50,517 nucleotides of DNA from a virus. Position 1 is the stretch's first letter, and each line of letters begins with the position of its first letter. The notes below the pieces were generated by a model that saw only the letters and a program-made list of their open reading frames with translations, was not told the DNA's origin and did no database searches. The position numbers and the translations under genes are program-made. Positions 10,401 to 17,592 of the stretch are shown piece by piece. The DNA lies in the IMG/VR virus record IMGVR_UViG_3300027708_000100, positions 1 through 50,517 of that record; one strand, written 5' to 3'.

Positions 10401-13400
10401 CATTATCATTACTCGAGCAAGAAACTCAGTCATTAAAAATTACAGATTCATCAGGTCTTGACCGAATGAAGAATGGTTTTGTTGTTGATAACTTCTCTGG
10501 TAGTAAATTAGCAAATAGTAAATCTCAGGATTATCTGTGTGCAATTGACATGGAAAATAATCGTTTACGCCCATTTTATACAATGTATAACGTAAACTTA
10601 TTAGAAAAATATTCTAATACTGCTGCTCGTAATGCAGCGAATTACCAATTAACTGGTGATATTATTACATTACCATATACAACTACACCATTAATTACTC
10701 AAGTATACGCTTCTCGTTTAGAAAATATTAATCCATTTGCTATATTTACTTTCCTTGGTGATGTTCAATTAAATCCACCAACTGATGACTGGTTTGAAAC
10801 AAATCGTTTACCAGATATTATTCAGCAAGTAGAAGGTAATTATAATACAATTTTAAATATTGCTGAAAAAGCTGGTGCTCTTGGAACTGTTTGGAATGCA
10901 TGGCAAACTGAATGGACTGGTATAAGTGTTGTTGGAGATGTTCAATATACTGGTTCTGCTGCAGGTTATGCTCAGCAATATGGTATTACAAATGGTAATT
11001 TTAGTTTAAATGGTGGTTGGGGTAGATATGCTGGTAGTTATGCTACAACTCAAACTACAGCAACTCAGATTGGTCAATCAAGAACTGGAATTAATACAAC
11101 TCTTGCATTAAAAACTGATTACGAGACTGTTTCAGATCTAACAGTATCAACTGCAGTTATTCCTTTTATTCGTTCCAGAAATATTCTTATTCAAGCAAAA
11201 AAATTAAAACCACTAACTAAATTCTATCCATACTTTGATGGTATAGATATTAGTGTGTTTTGCACACCAGCAACAAAATTAATTTATACACCAACTTCAG
11301 GCACTTTTGACTATACTACAAACGTAGGTGGACAGGCTTCTGAAGCTAAACGTAGAATTGCTGGGGATTCTCAAGTATGTTTAAATACAGGTGATGTTAT
11401 TAGTAATGCTGGTAATACTGCATCTGCTGTTGTTGTGAATGTTTATTTAGATACTAGTAATGCATATTGTTTGAGTATTGTTAATATTAAAGGAACATTT
11501 AGCACTAGTGATATTATTTCTGGTTCTATAAGTGGTGCACAAGGAACTGTTGTTTCATTAACCACTCCCGCCAATTTAGTTACTACTGGTCGTGGTGATG
11601 TAGAGTTTTTATATAATATACCACAAACTGATGCAATCCGTTTTAGAACAGGTAAACGAGAATTTAGATTAGTTGATTCTAGTACTTATAGTGGTAATTA
11701 TACTTCTCGTGGAATTGCATCTTATGAAGCTACTGGTACTTTAACAACTAAACAATCAACTATTAATGCAGTTAGAAACGCACAGTTGGTACAAGAACAG
11801 GTTAGTGATAATCAAACTATCTGGCAAAGTGAGACTAAATCACTGGGTAGCGGTGGTGTTTGGTATGATCCGCTGGCACAATCTTTCTTAATACAACAAA
11901 ATGGTGGAGCATTCTTAACTTCAATTGATGTTTTCTTTGGAACTAAAGATACACAAATACCAGTTACATTACAGATCCGTGAAATGGTTAATGGATCACC
12001 TGGGAAGAACATTCTCCCCTTTAGCGTAGTAACTAAACGTCCAGAAGATGTGAGTTTATCTGCAAACTCAGTAACCATGCCAGATGGAACTCAGAAACCT
12101 AGTTATGATACACCAACTAGATTTACGTTTGAAAGTCCAGTTTATGTTCAAGATAATACTGAGTATTGTTTTGTTCTTCAGTCAGACTCAAACGCATATA
12201 ATGTATGGATTTCTTACATGGGCGATCAAATTCCTGGATCTGGAAGAACTATTTCTGAACAACCATATGCTGGTGTAATGTTTAAGTCTCAGAATGCTTC
12301 TACTTGGACACCTGATCAAAATGCTGATATTAAATTTACTATAAATCGCGCAGTATTTAATACTTCTGTTATTGGTTCTGTTGACTTTGTTAACGATGTT
12401 CTACCATATGATACATTAGATATTGATCCATTCCAAACTACTTCTAGTTCTAACGTAGTTCGTGTTTGGCACTATGACCATGGAATGCCATCGGGGTCAA
12501 CTGTAGATATTTCTGCAGTTAACTGCAATGATCCAGGAACTGGAACTATTACTGCTTCTACTTCAAGCACTACTGTTACTGGCGTTGGAACATTATTTAA
12601 TACTGAACTGTCAGTTGGATCAAACATCTATAATGCTCAAGATGTATTAATTGGTTCTGTTTCTTCAATTGCAAGTAATACGTCACTAACATTATCTTCT
12701 AATGCTGCAGTTGCTTGCTCAGCTGGTTCTACATATCAGTATGTTGCTCCAGTAAATGGAATTCCTGCAATTCAGATCTATGGTACTCATACTATTAGTA
12801 ATGTAGACAGTAATTGCTATACTTTTACTACAAGTTCTAATGCAACATCGAGTGGATATACTGGCGGAACATTTGTAAAAGCTAACAAAAATATTCAATA
12901 TGATATTGTAAATCCATATGTTCAGATTCAGACTTTCTCTGATACAATTACATCATTCTCTGTTAAAACAACTTCTGGTAAATCAGTTGATGGATCTCAA
13001 TCTGCATATGTTATTGATTCAGGATTCTCGCCAGCTTTGATTAAACAGAATAATACATTTTATACACCAAGAATGATTTGTTCAGAAACTAATGAAAGTG
13101 TTTCACTCTCTGGTGCGAAATCCGTGACGTTTAATGCTCAGTTATCAACTACAAATAATTCAGTATCTCCAATTATTGATACAACTCGTACTAGTTTAAT
13201 TGCAATTAGTAATAAATTAAATGCTCCAACGCAATCTAATACTAACGTAGATCCACTTGATAGTATTACTGCTTTTAGTTATTCTACTGGTGCTTTTAGT
13301 TTTTCTAACTCTGGATCTGCTTGGGTAGCAAGCACAGCGAAATCTGTTGGTGATCAGGTTTATTATAATAATAATCTTTACGTAGTTACATTTGCTGGTA

Positions 13401-14074
13401 CAACAGGAACTACTGCACCTTCTCATACTGCTGGTACTTTAATTAACGGAACTGCAGTATTATTATACCAAGGATATCCTGGAATTATAACATCTACAGT
13501 TTCTGCGGTAAGAACTGCAATGGCTGGTATTGGTATTGGTAAATATGTAACTATTACTGGTTCTACCACTAGCGGTAATAGTTCAACATTCTTAGTTACT
13601 GGTTTTTCTGATGATGGCACTACAGCTACTTTAAATATGGCAACATTATTTACTGCTGAAGCTGCAATATCAGGTACTACTGTTACTTCTAGACTACTAT
13701 TCTCTGACGAAATTACTCCAGTTGGAAGTTCTACTATTAGTAAATATGTGACTAATCCAGTTAAATTTGCAAACGCTTCTACTTATACACGTGTTATGAT
13801 TTCCGCAAATCTTCCTGCTGAGTCTAATGTTGCTGTATATTATAAGACTGTTACTGGTGATGCTGGAAGATTATCTAACATAAGTTGGACATTAATGACT
13901 CCAGATTCTGCTATTGTTAAGGTTGATAATGGAAATCCTACTTTTAGTGATATTACTTATACTTTAACAGGAATGCAGTCTTTTGATACTATTGCGGTTA
14001 AACTTGTTATGACTTCTACTAATAGTTCAGCTGTTCCTATTATTAAAGATTTTAGAGTTATTGCTTGTCCATAA
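7460..14074 (+). CDS. Giant baseplate-associated structural protein, DUF4815-type
   Basis: A 2204-residue protein. The first about 430 residues match the DUF4815 pattern of T4-like cyanophage structural proteins: MLDFNTEPYNDDFDETKKFY, ARELTQMQSILQNQIKRHGD, FKQGAMVIPG, and later GIEPGKGYVHGYEVEKTAI. The middle carries inserted modules: CBM5/12-like segments at nt 8413-8560 and 13312-13480, TTVTG modules near 9094-9270 and 12538-12720, and a GDxIxGxxSGAxGTV module near 11389-11570. The C-terminal third has DPLAQSFLIQ and a beta-sandwich-like region (nt 11860-12380). It occupies the T4 gp9/gp10 region, suggesting a baseplate-peripheral or fibre-connector role. Its stop overlaps the next ATG by one base (TAATG), implying coupled translation. 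Confidence 0.75.
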   Translation: MLDFNTEPYNDDFDETKKFYRILYRPSFAVQARELTQMQSILQNQIKRHGDAIFKQGAMVIPGQASIQTSTQPGNGADYVKLQSLYNGVAVETFLSSLLGKTLIGQTTGVKATVTFVQSAQSGDPTTLYLNYIVSGTDTTTKTFASNEVLITSDNIYSVAVQNATGSTGKGSLATINTGVYYINGNFCLVDSQTIVLDKYTANPTYRIGLSISEEIITPEQDETLLDNAQNSFNYAAPGAHRYYIDLQLTKVAVNAVTDSNFIELIRVTDGGVKTIVETTQYSLIGDELARRTYDESGDYIVNGFDVDIREHRNNNRGTWASNAAYLIGDIVTYNGITYTALNSATSITTPPTHTSSSAYDGPGSTGVNWNYDLAPLYNRGINLNGDETKLAVGIEPGKGYVHGYEVEKTAITYVPVPKARDYVQATASVIDTTIGNYMLVTNVNNLPPVDTLDLVYLYNNITGSGNRGVATGTAVGTARIRFMEWHTTLPVGSTAVYKLGLFDVQMNTGYSFNADVKSVYYSRSNSKLNFTADISPVLTPLIGSVTAAGTTVTGVSTSFLTDLKNNDLILIGGINGSYRRVAGTPSAQGTLVVDSTITVTGATIAKCTTQILESNKQSLIYSLPYNAIRSMRTAGTGGTNNTTFYCYQKFTQTATGTSVTLSTSGTFAPAAEQTNYIVVDNDSTAGGTVITPVSITPSGSTCNIVVPAGQSGRSITVIAAVIRNGSGFEKTKTLTNTSETFITQTAAQASVIYLDKADLFKIVSITMAPGVAFGSTPSSAQYTVDISNRYTIDAGQRFSHYDWATLTLNPSFAAPSNPIKVTYQYFEHGAGDYFDVNSYSGIDYKQIPTLLRDAIDYRPRVANKSLGSRNFTGTGSIVSGVPKRGQAATADYSYYLPRKDKIAVDINGNLFNVIGVSALAPGYPADPALGMVLYSLDLSAYTFTADANNILARKVDNKRYTMRDIGKLESRINNLEYYTSLSLLEQETQSLKITDSSGLDRMKNGFVVDNFSGSKLANSKSQDYLCAIDMENNRLRPFYTMYNVNLLEKYSNTAARNAANYQLTGDIITLPYTTTPLITQVYASRLENINPFAIFTFLGDVQLNPPTDDWFETNRLPDIIQQVEGNYNTILNIAEKAGALGTVWNAWQTEWTGISVVGDVQYTGSAAGYAQQYGITNGNFSLNGGWGRYAGSYATTQTTATQIGQSRTGINTTLALKTDYETVSDLTVSTAVIPFIRSRNILIQAKKLKPLTKFYPYFDGIDISVFCTPATKLIYTPTSGTFDYTTNVGGQASEAKRRIAGDSQVCLNTGDVISNAGNTASAVVVNVYLDTSNAYCLSIVNIKGTFSTSDIISGSISGAQGTVVSLTTPANLVTTGRGDVEFLYNIPQTDAIRFRTGKREFRLVDSSTYSGNYTSRGIASYEATGTLTTKQSTINAVRNAQLVQEQVSDNQTIWQSETKSLGSGGVWYDPLAQSFLIQQNGGAFLTSIDVFFGTKDTQIPVTLQIREMVNGSPGKNILPFSVVTKRPEDVSLSANSVTMPDGTQKPSYDTPTRFTFESPVYVQDNTEYCFVLQSDSNAYNVWISYMGDQIPGSGRTISEQPYAGVMFKSQNASTWTPDQNADIKFTINRAVFNTSVIGSVDFVNDVLPYDTLDIDPFQTTSSSNVVRVWHYDHGMPSGSTVDISAVNCNDPGTGTITASTSSTTVTGVGTLFNTELSVGSNIYNAQDVLIGSVSSIASNTSLTLSSNAAVACSAGSTYQYVAPVNGIPAIQIYGTHTISNVDSNCYTFTTSSNATSSGYTGGTFVKANKNIQYDIVNPYVQIQTFSDTITSFSVKTTSGKSVDGSQSAYVIDSGFSPALIKQNNTFYTPRMICSETNESVSLSGAKSVTFNAQLSTTNNSVSPIIDTTRTSLIAISNKLNAPTQSNTNVDPLDSITAFSYSTGAFSFSNSGSAWVASTAKSVGDQVYYNNNLYVVTFAGTTGTTAPSHTAGTLINGTAVLLYQGYPGIITSTVSAVRTAMAGIGIGKYVTITGSTTSGNSSTFLVTGFSDDGTTATLNMATLFTAEAAISGTTVTSRLLFSDEITPVGSSTISKYVTNPVKFANASTYTRVMISANLPAESNVAVYYKTVTGDAGRLSNISWTLMTPDSAIVKVDNGNPTFSDITYTLTGMQSFDTIAVKLVMTSTNSSAVPIIKDFRVIACP

Positions 14075-14298
14075 TGACTGATTTTTTAAAAGTTGAAGGA
14101 CACAACAGTTTAGTTCGAGATGTTACTACTGGTGCTATCCTAAATAATAATAGAACTGATTATGAAGAATATCTCTATAATAAGCGCATGGCAGAAGCTA
14201 GAGAAGCGGAGATATCTCAAAATACAGAAGATATAAAACAAATAAACAATGAATTACAAGATATAAAAAAGTTGATAATTCAGCTTTTATCTAAATAA
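14074..14298 (+). CDS. Small conserved coiled-coil protein after the DUF4815 gene
   Basis: A 74-residue protein. I chose ATG 14074, which overlaps the upstream stop as TAATG, over an in-frame TTG at 14065 that would sit inside the upstream gene. The N-terminal half has FLKVEGHNSLVRDVTTGAI and a Tyr-rich EEYLYNKRM. The C-terminal half (residues about 38-74) has a heptad-like pattern of Ile/Leu with Asn/Gln/Glu and is a likely coiled coil. I recall small proteins of this shape next to the same large structural gene in other T4-like aquatic phages. A structural or assembly-linker role is inferred from context. Confidence 0.7.
   Translation: MTDFLKVEGHNSLVRDVTTGAILNNNRTDYEEYLYNKRMAEAREAEISQNTEDIKQINNELQDIKKLIIQLLSK
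14291..14297 (+). promoter_or_regulatory. Late-type promoter box (CTAAATA)
   Basis: CTAAATA overlaps the last codons of the 74-residue gene, 24 bases before the ATG of the fibre-like gene at 14322. The predicted start is near 14303, with an AAGGAA ribosome site in the leader. Confidence 0.5.
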
Positions 14299-14321
14299 AT
14301 AGGATTGATTAAGGAACTTAC

Positions 14322-15461
14322 ATGGCTAATATAACATCAGCATCTATTACACTAAGAGGTACTAAAGGTAGTCCTCTTACAAATACTGAAGTTGATAATA
14401 ACTTTAGTAATTTAAACACTGCTCTAGCAACTGGACTCACAGCTGCTAGCTATACTGCAGCAGACGTTTTAACCAAATTACTCACAGTAGATGGTACCAC
14501 TTCTGGTCTAGACGCTGACTTTGTTCGCGGATTAGCCACTGCTACTACGAATACAGCTAGCACAATGGTTTCTCGTGATGCTTCTGGTAATTTCTCTGCA
14601 GGAACTATTACTGCGAACTTAACTGGTACTGCTTCTATTGCAGCTAGTTTAAATTATACAGTGGCAATTGCTGGTGGTGGAACTGGTTCCACTACTCAAG
14701 CTGGCGCACAAACCAATTTAGGTTTAGTTCCTGGAACAAACGTACAATCATATAGTGCAACTCTTGGTGGTTTGGCAGCTGCTGGTTCTGCAGCTGATAC
14801 TGCCCCATATTATACTGGTGCTGGCACTGCATCTACTCACAGTTTTACTGCTTATATGCGTGGTTTGGCAGGATCTGCTGCAGCGATTAACGCTAGAAGT
14901 ACATTAGGTTTAACAATCGGTACTGACGTACAAGCATATTCTGCCAACCTTTCTGCTCATGCATCAGTCTCTTCTGGAATTATTGCACAAACTGGTGCTG
15001 GTTCTGCAGCTGGACGTACTATTACTGCAGGCGGTGGTATTTCTGTGTCTAATGGTGATGGTGTTGCTGGTAATCCAACTATTTCTGCGGCAGTTACTTC
15101 TGTTCAAGGTGCAACTGGTGCTGTTGTAGTTTCTGTCCCTGTTACTTCTGTTCAAGGTGCAACTGGTGCTGTAACAGTTACTAATATTAGTGGATCTGCT
15201 GGATCTGCTGGATATGCTACATCTGCTGGTTCTGCTGGTTATGCTAGTTCTGCTGGTTATGCTAGTTCTTCTGGCGGTGGTTGGCCAGGGAATTTAAGTG
15301 GGTTTTATAATAACTTAGGTAACTATGGCAGTTTCTTTGATGGAGTTGCCAACTGCGGAGGGTTTGGACTATATAGCGCAAATGATGTTCAAGCCGTCTT
15401 GGGAAGATCAGGTAATTCTGTTAGCGTCAATATGAATTGTAATTGCCGTTGTAATTGCTAA
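14322..15461 (+). CDS. Fibre-like structural protein with tetracysteine C-terminus
   Basis: A 379-residue protein. The N-terminus (ITLRGTKGSPLTNTEVDNNF, residues 9-28) is typical of phage fibre proteins that attach to the virion. Next come fibre repeats: VSRDASGNFSAGTITANLTG, AGGGTGSTTQAGAQTNLGL with a partial second copy (ARSTLGLTIGTDVQAYSANL), and two copies of VTSVQGATGAV (nt about 15096-15180). A low-complexity GSAGYASSAG stretch covers nt 15196-15276. The last part changes character: aromatic/Gly-rich (GFYNNLGNYGSFFDG), ending in NMNCNCRCNC, four Cys at alternating positions at the very C-terminus, plus one upstream Cys in ANCGGFG. Probably a distal fibre or tip protein; the Cys tail suggests a metal site or a cross-linked end. 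Confidence 0.7.
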   Translation: MANITSASITLRGTKGSPLTNTEVDNNFSNLNTALATGLTAASYTAADVLTKLLTVDGTTSGLDADFVRGLATATTNTASTMVSRDASGNFSAGTITANLTGTASIAASLNYTVAIAGGGTGSTTQAGAQTNLGLVPGTNVQSYSATLGGLAAAGSAADTAPYYTGAGTASTHSFTAYMRGLAGSAAAINARSTLGLTIGTDVQAYSANLSAHASVSSGIIAQTGAGSAAGRTITAGGGISVSNGDGVAGNPTISAAVTSVQGATGAVVVSVPVTSVQGATGAVTVTNISGSAGSAGYATSAGSAGYASSAGYASSSGGGWPGNLSGFYNNLGNYGSFFDGVANCGGFGLYSANDVQAVLGRSGNSVSVNMNCNCRCNC

Positions 15462-15477
15462 TTCTATTTACTATAAT
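15449..15477 (+). promoter_or_regulatory. Putative sigma70-type promoter
   Basis: TTGTAA (15449-15454, 4 of 6 to TTGACA), a 17-base spacer and TATAAT (15472-15477, perfect -10). The -35 lies inside the end of the fibre-like gene. Predicted start about 15484, 25 bases before ATG 15509, with AGGA as ribosome site. The weak -35 in AT-rich DNA limits confidence. Confidence 0.4.
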
Positions 15478-15508
15478 AAACTAGATTAAAATAATAGGAA
15501 AATAACAA

Positions 15509-16297
15509 ATGGCCAGAAGAATTAAACTGATATTCTCAGATAGTGATTTAATTTTTAAATTACCACAAGAAGATGTTACTTACAACTTAAATGTCACATC
15601 AACTGAAATACAATTTAAAATTTCTATAGAAGATAATTTTAGTGAACCATATGCCAGTTGGACATACCTTAACTGTACACTAAATTTAGATACTGTAAAA
15701 AACATGAATCGATTTCATTCAAATATGTTAGTCGGTGTAGGATTTGCCTCTAATGAATTTTTAATGGAGCAGAAAGAAGAACATCGTATTGTTGGAAATG
15801 CTAATTTAGTTGATATTTCTGCATTTTCAAAAACTAAGCGAATACAAAATATAGCTTCGAAACGCTTGGCTACTGCTCCGATACGTTTATTTATTTATGT
15901 AAGAGATCCAAAAGATACATTTGAAGATTGGGATATTTTAGTCCACGTTCCAGCCAAAAATCATACATTTATAACAAATGTGCTACAATGGGAAGGTCCA
16001 GTTGAATTAACTGAATTTAATCATGCTATAGAATTACCTGATGCGATTACTTCTGAAGAAGATACATCGTATAATAATCCTGACTATTACAAATTTAAAG
16101 TTTTTGCTCCAGCATATAATACTGAATTAGAAGCCGAACCATGTGTGGGAGTAATTGATAGAGCTAGGATTTATATGAAAGATGGGGAAGGTAGTATTAG
16201 AGTATTGAAATCTTCTGTAGAATCAGGAGATAAGATTATTGCTAAGGTTGGTTTTGGCAACTATGTAAGATTGCATAGTATTGAGAAACAACTATAA
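15509..16297 (+). CDS. Unknown protein, 262 residues
   Basis: I do not recognise this family. The predicted protein is mixed and beta-rich with no signal peptide or membrane segment. It opens with ARRIKLIFSDSDLIFKLPQE, loosely like the opening of the 108-residue BppU-like protein at 20084 (AERIKLVQGDNLPYIRL), and contains LFIYVRDPKDTFEDWDILVHV and VGFGNYVRLHSIEK near the end. ATG 15509 follows an AGGA ribosome site. The following gene starts 2 bases after its stop. It is first in an apparent three-gene unit with a 98-residue protein and a solute-binding protein. It could be an adaptor, a structural protein or a partner of the binding protein. Confidence 0.6.
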   Translation: MARRIKLIFSDSDLIFKLPQEDVTYNLNVTSTEIQFKISIEDNFSEPYASWTYLNCTLNLDTVKNMNRFHSNMLVGVGFASNEFLMEQKEEHRIVGNANLVDISAFSKTKRIQNIASKRLATAPIRLFIYVRDPKDTFEDWDILVHVPAKNHTFITNVLQWEGPVELTEFNHAIELPDAITSEEDTSYNNPDYYKFKVFAPAYNTELEAEPCVGVIDRARIYMKDGEGSIRVLKSSVESGDKIIAKVGFGNYVRLHSIEKQL

Positions 16298-16299
16298 TA

Positions 16300-16596
16300 A
16301 TGTCATTTATTAATGAGTATTTGATAGAAATAAATGAGTTTCCAATATTTGCTAATGGCAGTTATACGGTAAAAGATTATTTTTATTATAATTCAAATAT
16401 TAAACAATATGATCATAGGTGCTTAATTGTACCAGTATCAAAAGTTTTAAATAACACTGAATTACCATCAGAAGATATAATAAAAAAATTAATAAATAAT
16501 AATGTGCCTATAATGACTAGGTTGATTGATTTAAAAGACGAAACAGAAACTTGGATTTTTAACACGAAAAGTTTAGAGGAAATAAAAAATGACTAA
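16300..16596 (+). CDS. Unknown small protein, 98 residues
   Basis: Not recognised. It has many Asn, Ile and Tyr residues, an N-terminal EYLIEINEFPIFANG, a Tyr-rich DYFYYNSNIKQYDHR, then a helix-like SEDIIKKLINNN and a strand ending TETWIFNTKSLEEIK. There is no signal peptide or membrane helix. The start is 2 bases past the preceding stop; its 3' end overlaps the solute-binding gene by 8 bases, so the three genes are probably co-translated. The overlap and consistent + strand frame make it likely to be real. Confidence 0.6.
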   Translation: MSFINEYLIEINEFPIFANGSYTVKDYFYYNSNIKQYDHRCLIVPVSKVLNNTELPSEDIIKKLINNNVPIMTRLIDLKDETETWIFNTKSLEEIKND

Positions 16597-17533
16597 GCAT
16601 GTAAAATGGGTTATCGCCCACGAACCAATCGGTTTGTTTTTGAAAGTAGCAGAAACATTCTCTGCAGAAGTTAATGCTAAAACAAATGGTGCATTTGATA
16701 TAGAAGTTCTTTCATTAACTGATTATACAAATAAGTATAATAATGGTAAGAAAATTACTAAAAATGAACTTATGCATTTAGTTGACACAGGTGCAATTGA
16801 AATGAGCCATATCTATACTACTTGGTTAGCTGACTATAATAAAGATCTACATGCATTAGATCTACCATTCCTATTCCGCGATCATGACCACGCTGATCGT
16901 GTTTTAGAAGGTACAATTGGTGTTGAATTATTAGCTGGTGTTGCTAAGAATTCTAATACACACGCTATGTCTTTCACTTACTCTGGTGGATATCGTGTTG
17001 TTCCTGCGAACTTCCGTGCTGACACTGTTGAATCATGGCAAGGTCAAGCAGTTCGTACATCTCGCAGCCCAGTTGCTGTTGAAACTTTTAAACTTCTTGG
17101 TGCAATTCCAAATAAAGATATCGCTCTTGAAGAAATGAATCAAGCTGCAGATGCTGGTATAATCTCTGCTGGTGAATCTACATATGTTCGTATCTTCCCA
17201 CTACAACAGAATGAATCTTTTAAAGTTGTTAATGACACTGCTCATAGTTTGTTTTTAACTTCTATTATCGTTAATCAAGATTTCTTTAAACAGTTTGATA
17301 CTGAAACTCAAGAAATTATGGCTACTGCTGCTTTTAATGCTGCTCGTAAAGAGCGTCGTGAATCCGTTGCTGATATTCCCAATATTCTTGCTGAATGTGA
17401 ATTTAAAGGTGTTGAGGTTGTTCGTATGTCTGCTGAAGAAGAAACTAAGTTTAAAGCTGTTACTTCTAAAGTTTACGATAAATTTGCAAATTATTTTACT
17501 CCAGGTTTAGTACAAAGTATCCAGTTGAATTAA
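16589..17533 (+). CDS. TRAP-type (DctP-like) solute-binding protein lacking a signal peptide
   Basis: A 314-residue protein, the size of a mature DctP-family periplasmic receptor. Family-like features: the opening WVIAHEPIGLFLKVAETFSAEV (strand then helix), ALDLPFLFRDHDHADRVLEG (DctP proteins have a similar LPF-F-D-A-V-G segment), SWQGQAVRTSRSP (equivalent to the ligand-contacting 'GLKIRVxxS' region) and QAADAGIISAGES (like the 'GavDG' region). In bacteria such proteins deliver carboxylates to a TRAP membrane transporter, but here no secretion signal precedes the domain and no transporter genes are nearby. It may act in the cytoplasm or virion, or bind a metabolite. It overlaps the upstream gene by 8 bases and is followed by a strong terminator. 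Confidence 0.8.
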   Translation: MTKHVKWVIAHEPIGLFLKVAETFSAEVNAKTNGAFDIEVLSLTDYTNKYNNGKKITKNELMHLVDTGAIEMSHIYTTWLADYNKDLHALDLPFLFRDHDHADRVLEGTIGVELLAGVAKNSNTHAMSFTYSGGYRVVPANFRADTVESWQGQAVRTSRSPVAVETFKLLGAIPNKDIALEEMNQAADAGIISAGESTYVRIFPLQQNESFKVVNDTAHSLFLTSIIVNQDFFKQFDTETQEIMATAAFNAARKERRESVADIPNILAECEFKGVEVVRMSAEEETKFKAVTSKVYDKFANYFTPGLVQSIQLN

Positions 17534-17551
17534 TCAATATGTTTTATTAAG

Positions 17552-17575
17552 AAGCCACTGCGGTGGCTTTTTTTT
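17552..17575 (+). terminator. Intrinsic terminator after the solute-binding-protein gene
   Basis: AAGCCAC, loop TGCG, GTGGCTT (7-bp perfect stem, 17552-17569), followed by an uninterrupted T run to 17575. It lies 18 bases after the stop codon and just upstream of a TATAAATA box, so it separates two transcription units. Confidence 0.85.
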
Positions 17576-17579
17576 CACC

Positions 17580-17587
17580 TATAAATA
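17580..17587 (+). promoter_or_regulatory. Perfect T4-late promoter box (TATAAATA)
   Basis: Exact TATAAATA between the terminator and ATG 17593. In T4 the box spans -13 to -6, which would place +1 at 17593, the A of the start codon. The transcript is therefore predicted to be leaderless or nearly so. Confidence 0.65.
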
Positions 17588-17592
17588 GTTAT

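Noticed and set aside
14065-14073. Upstream TTG start for the 74-residue protein
   Set aside because: It lies inside the preceding gene; the ATG at 14074 overlapping the stop as TAATG matches other junctions here.
15190-15280. Possible CRISPR-like short repeats (GGATCTGCTGG/GCTGGTTATGCTAG)
   Set aside because: Repeats are coding, in frame, without unique spacers; they encode a GSAGYASSAG low-complexity tract.
16938-17510. Leu-rich + strand frames inside the solute-binding-protein gene, looking like membrane proteins
   Set aside because: They are frame-shifted readings of the DctP-like gene; hydrophobicity arises from reading Thr/Ala/Val codons in another frame.
17563-17592. GTG-initiated extension of the asparagine-synthetase-like protein
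   Set aside because: It would start within the terminator hairpin and upstream of the TATAAATA box.
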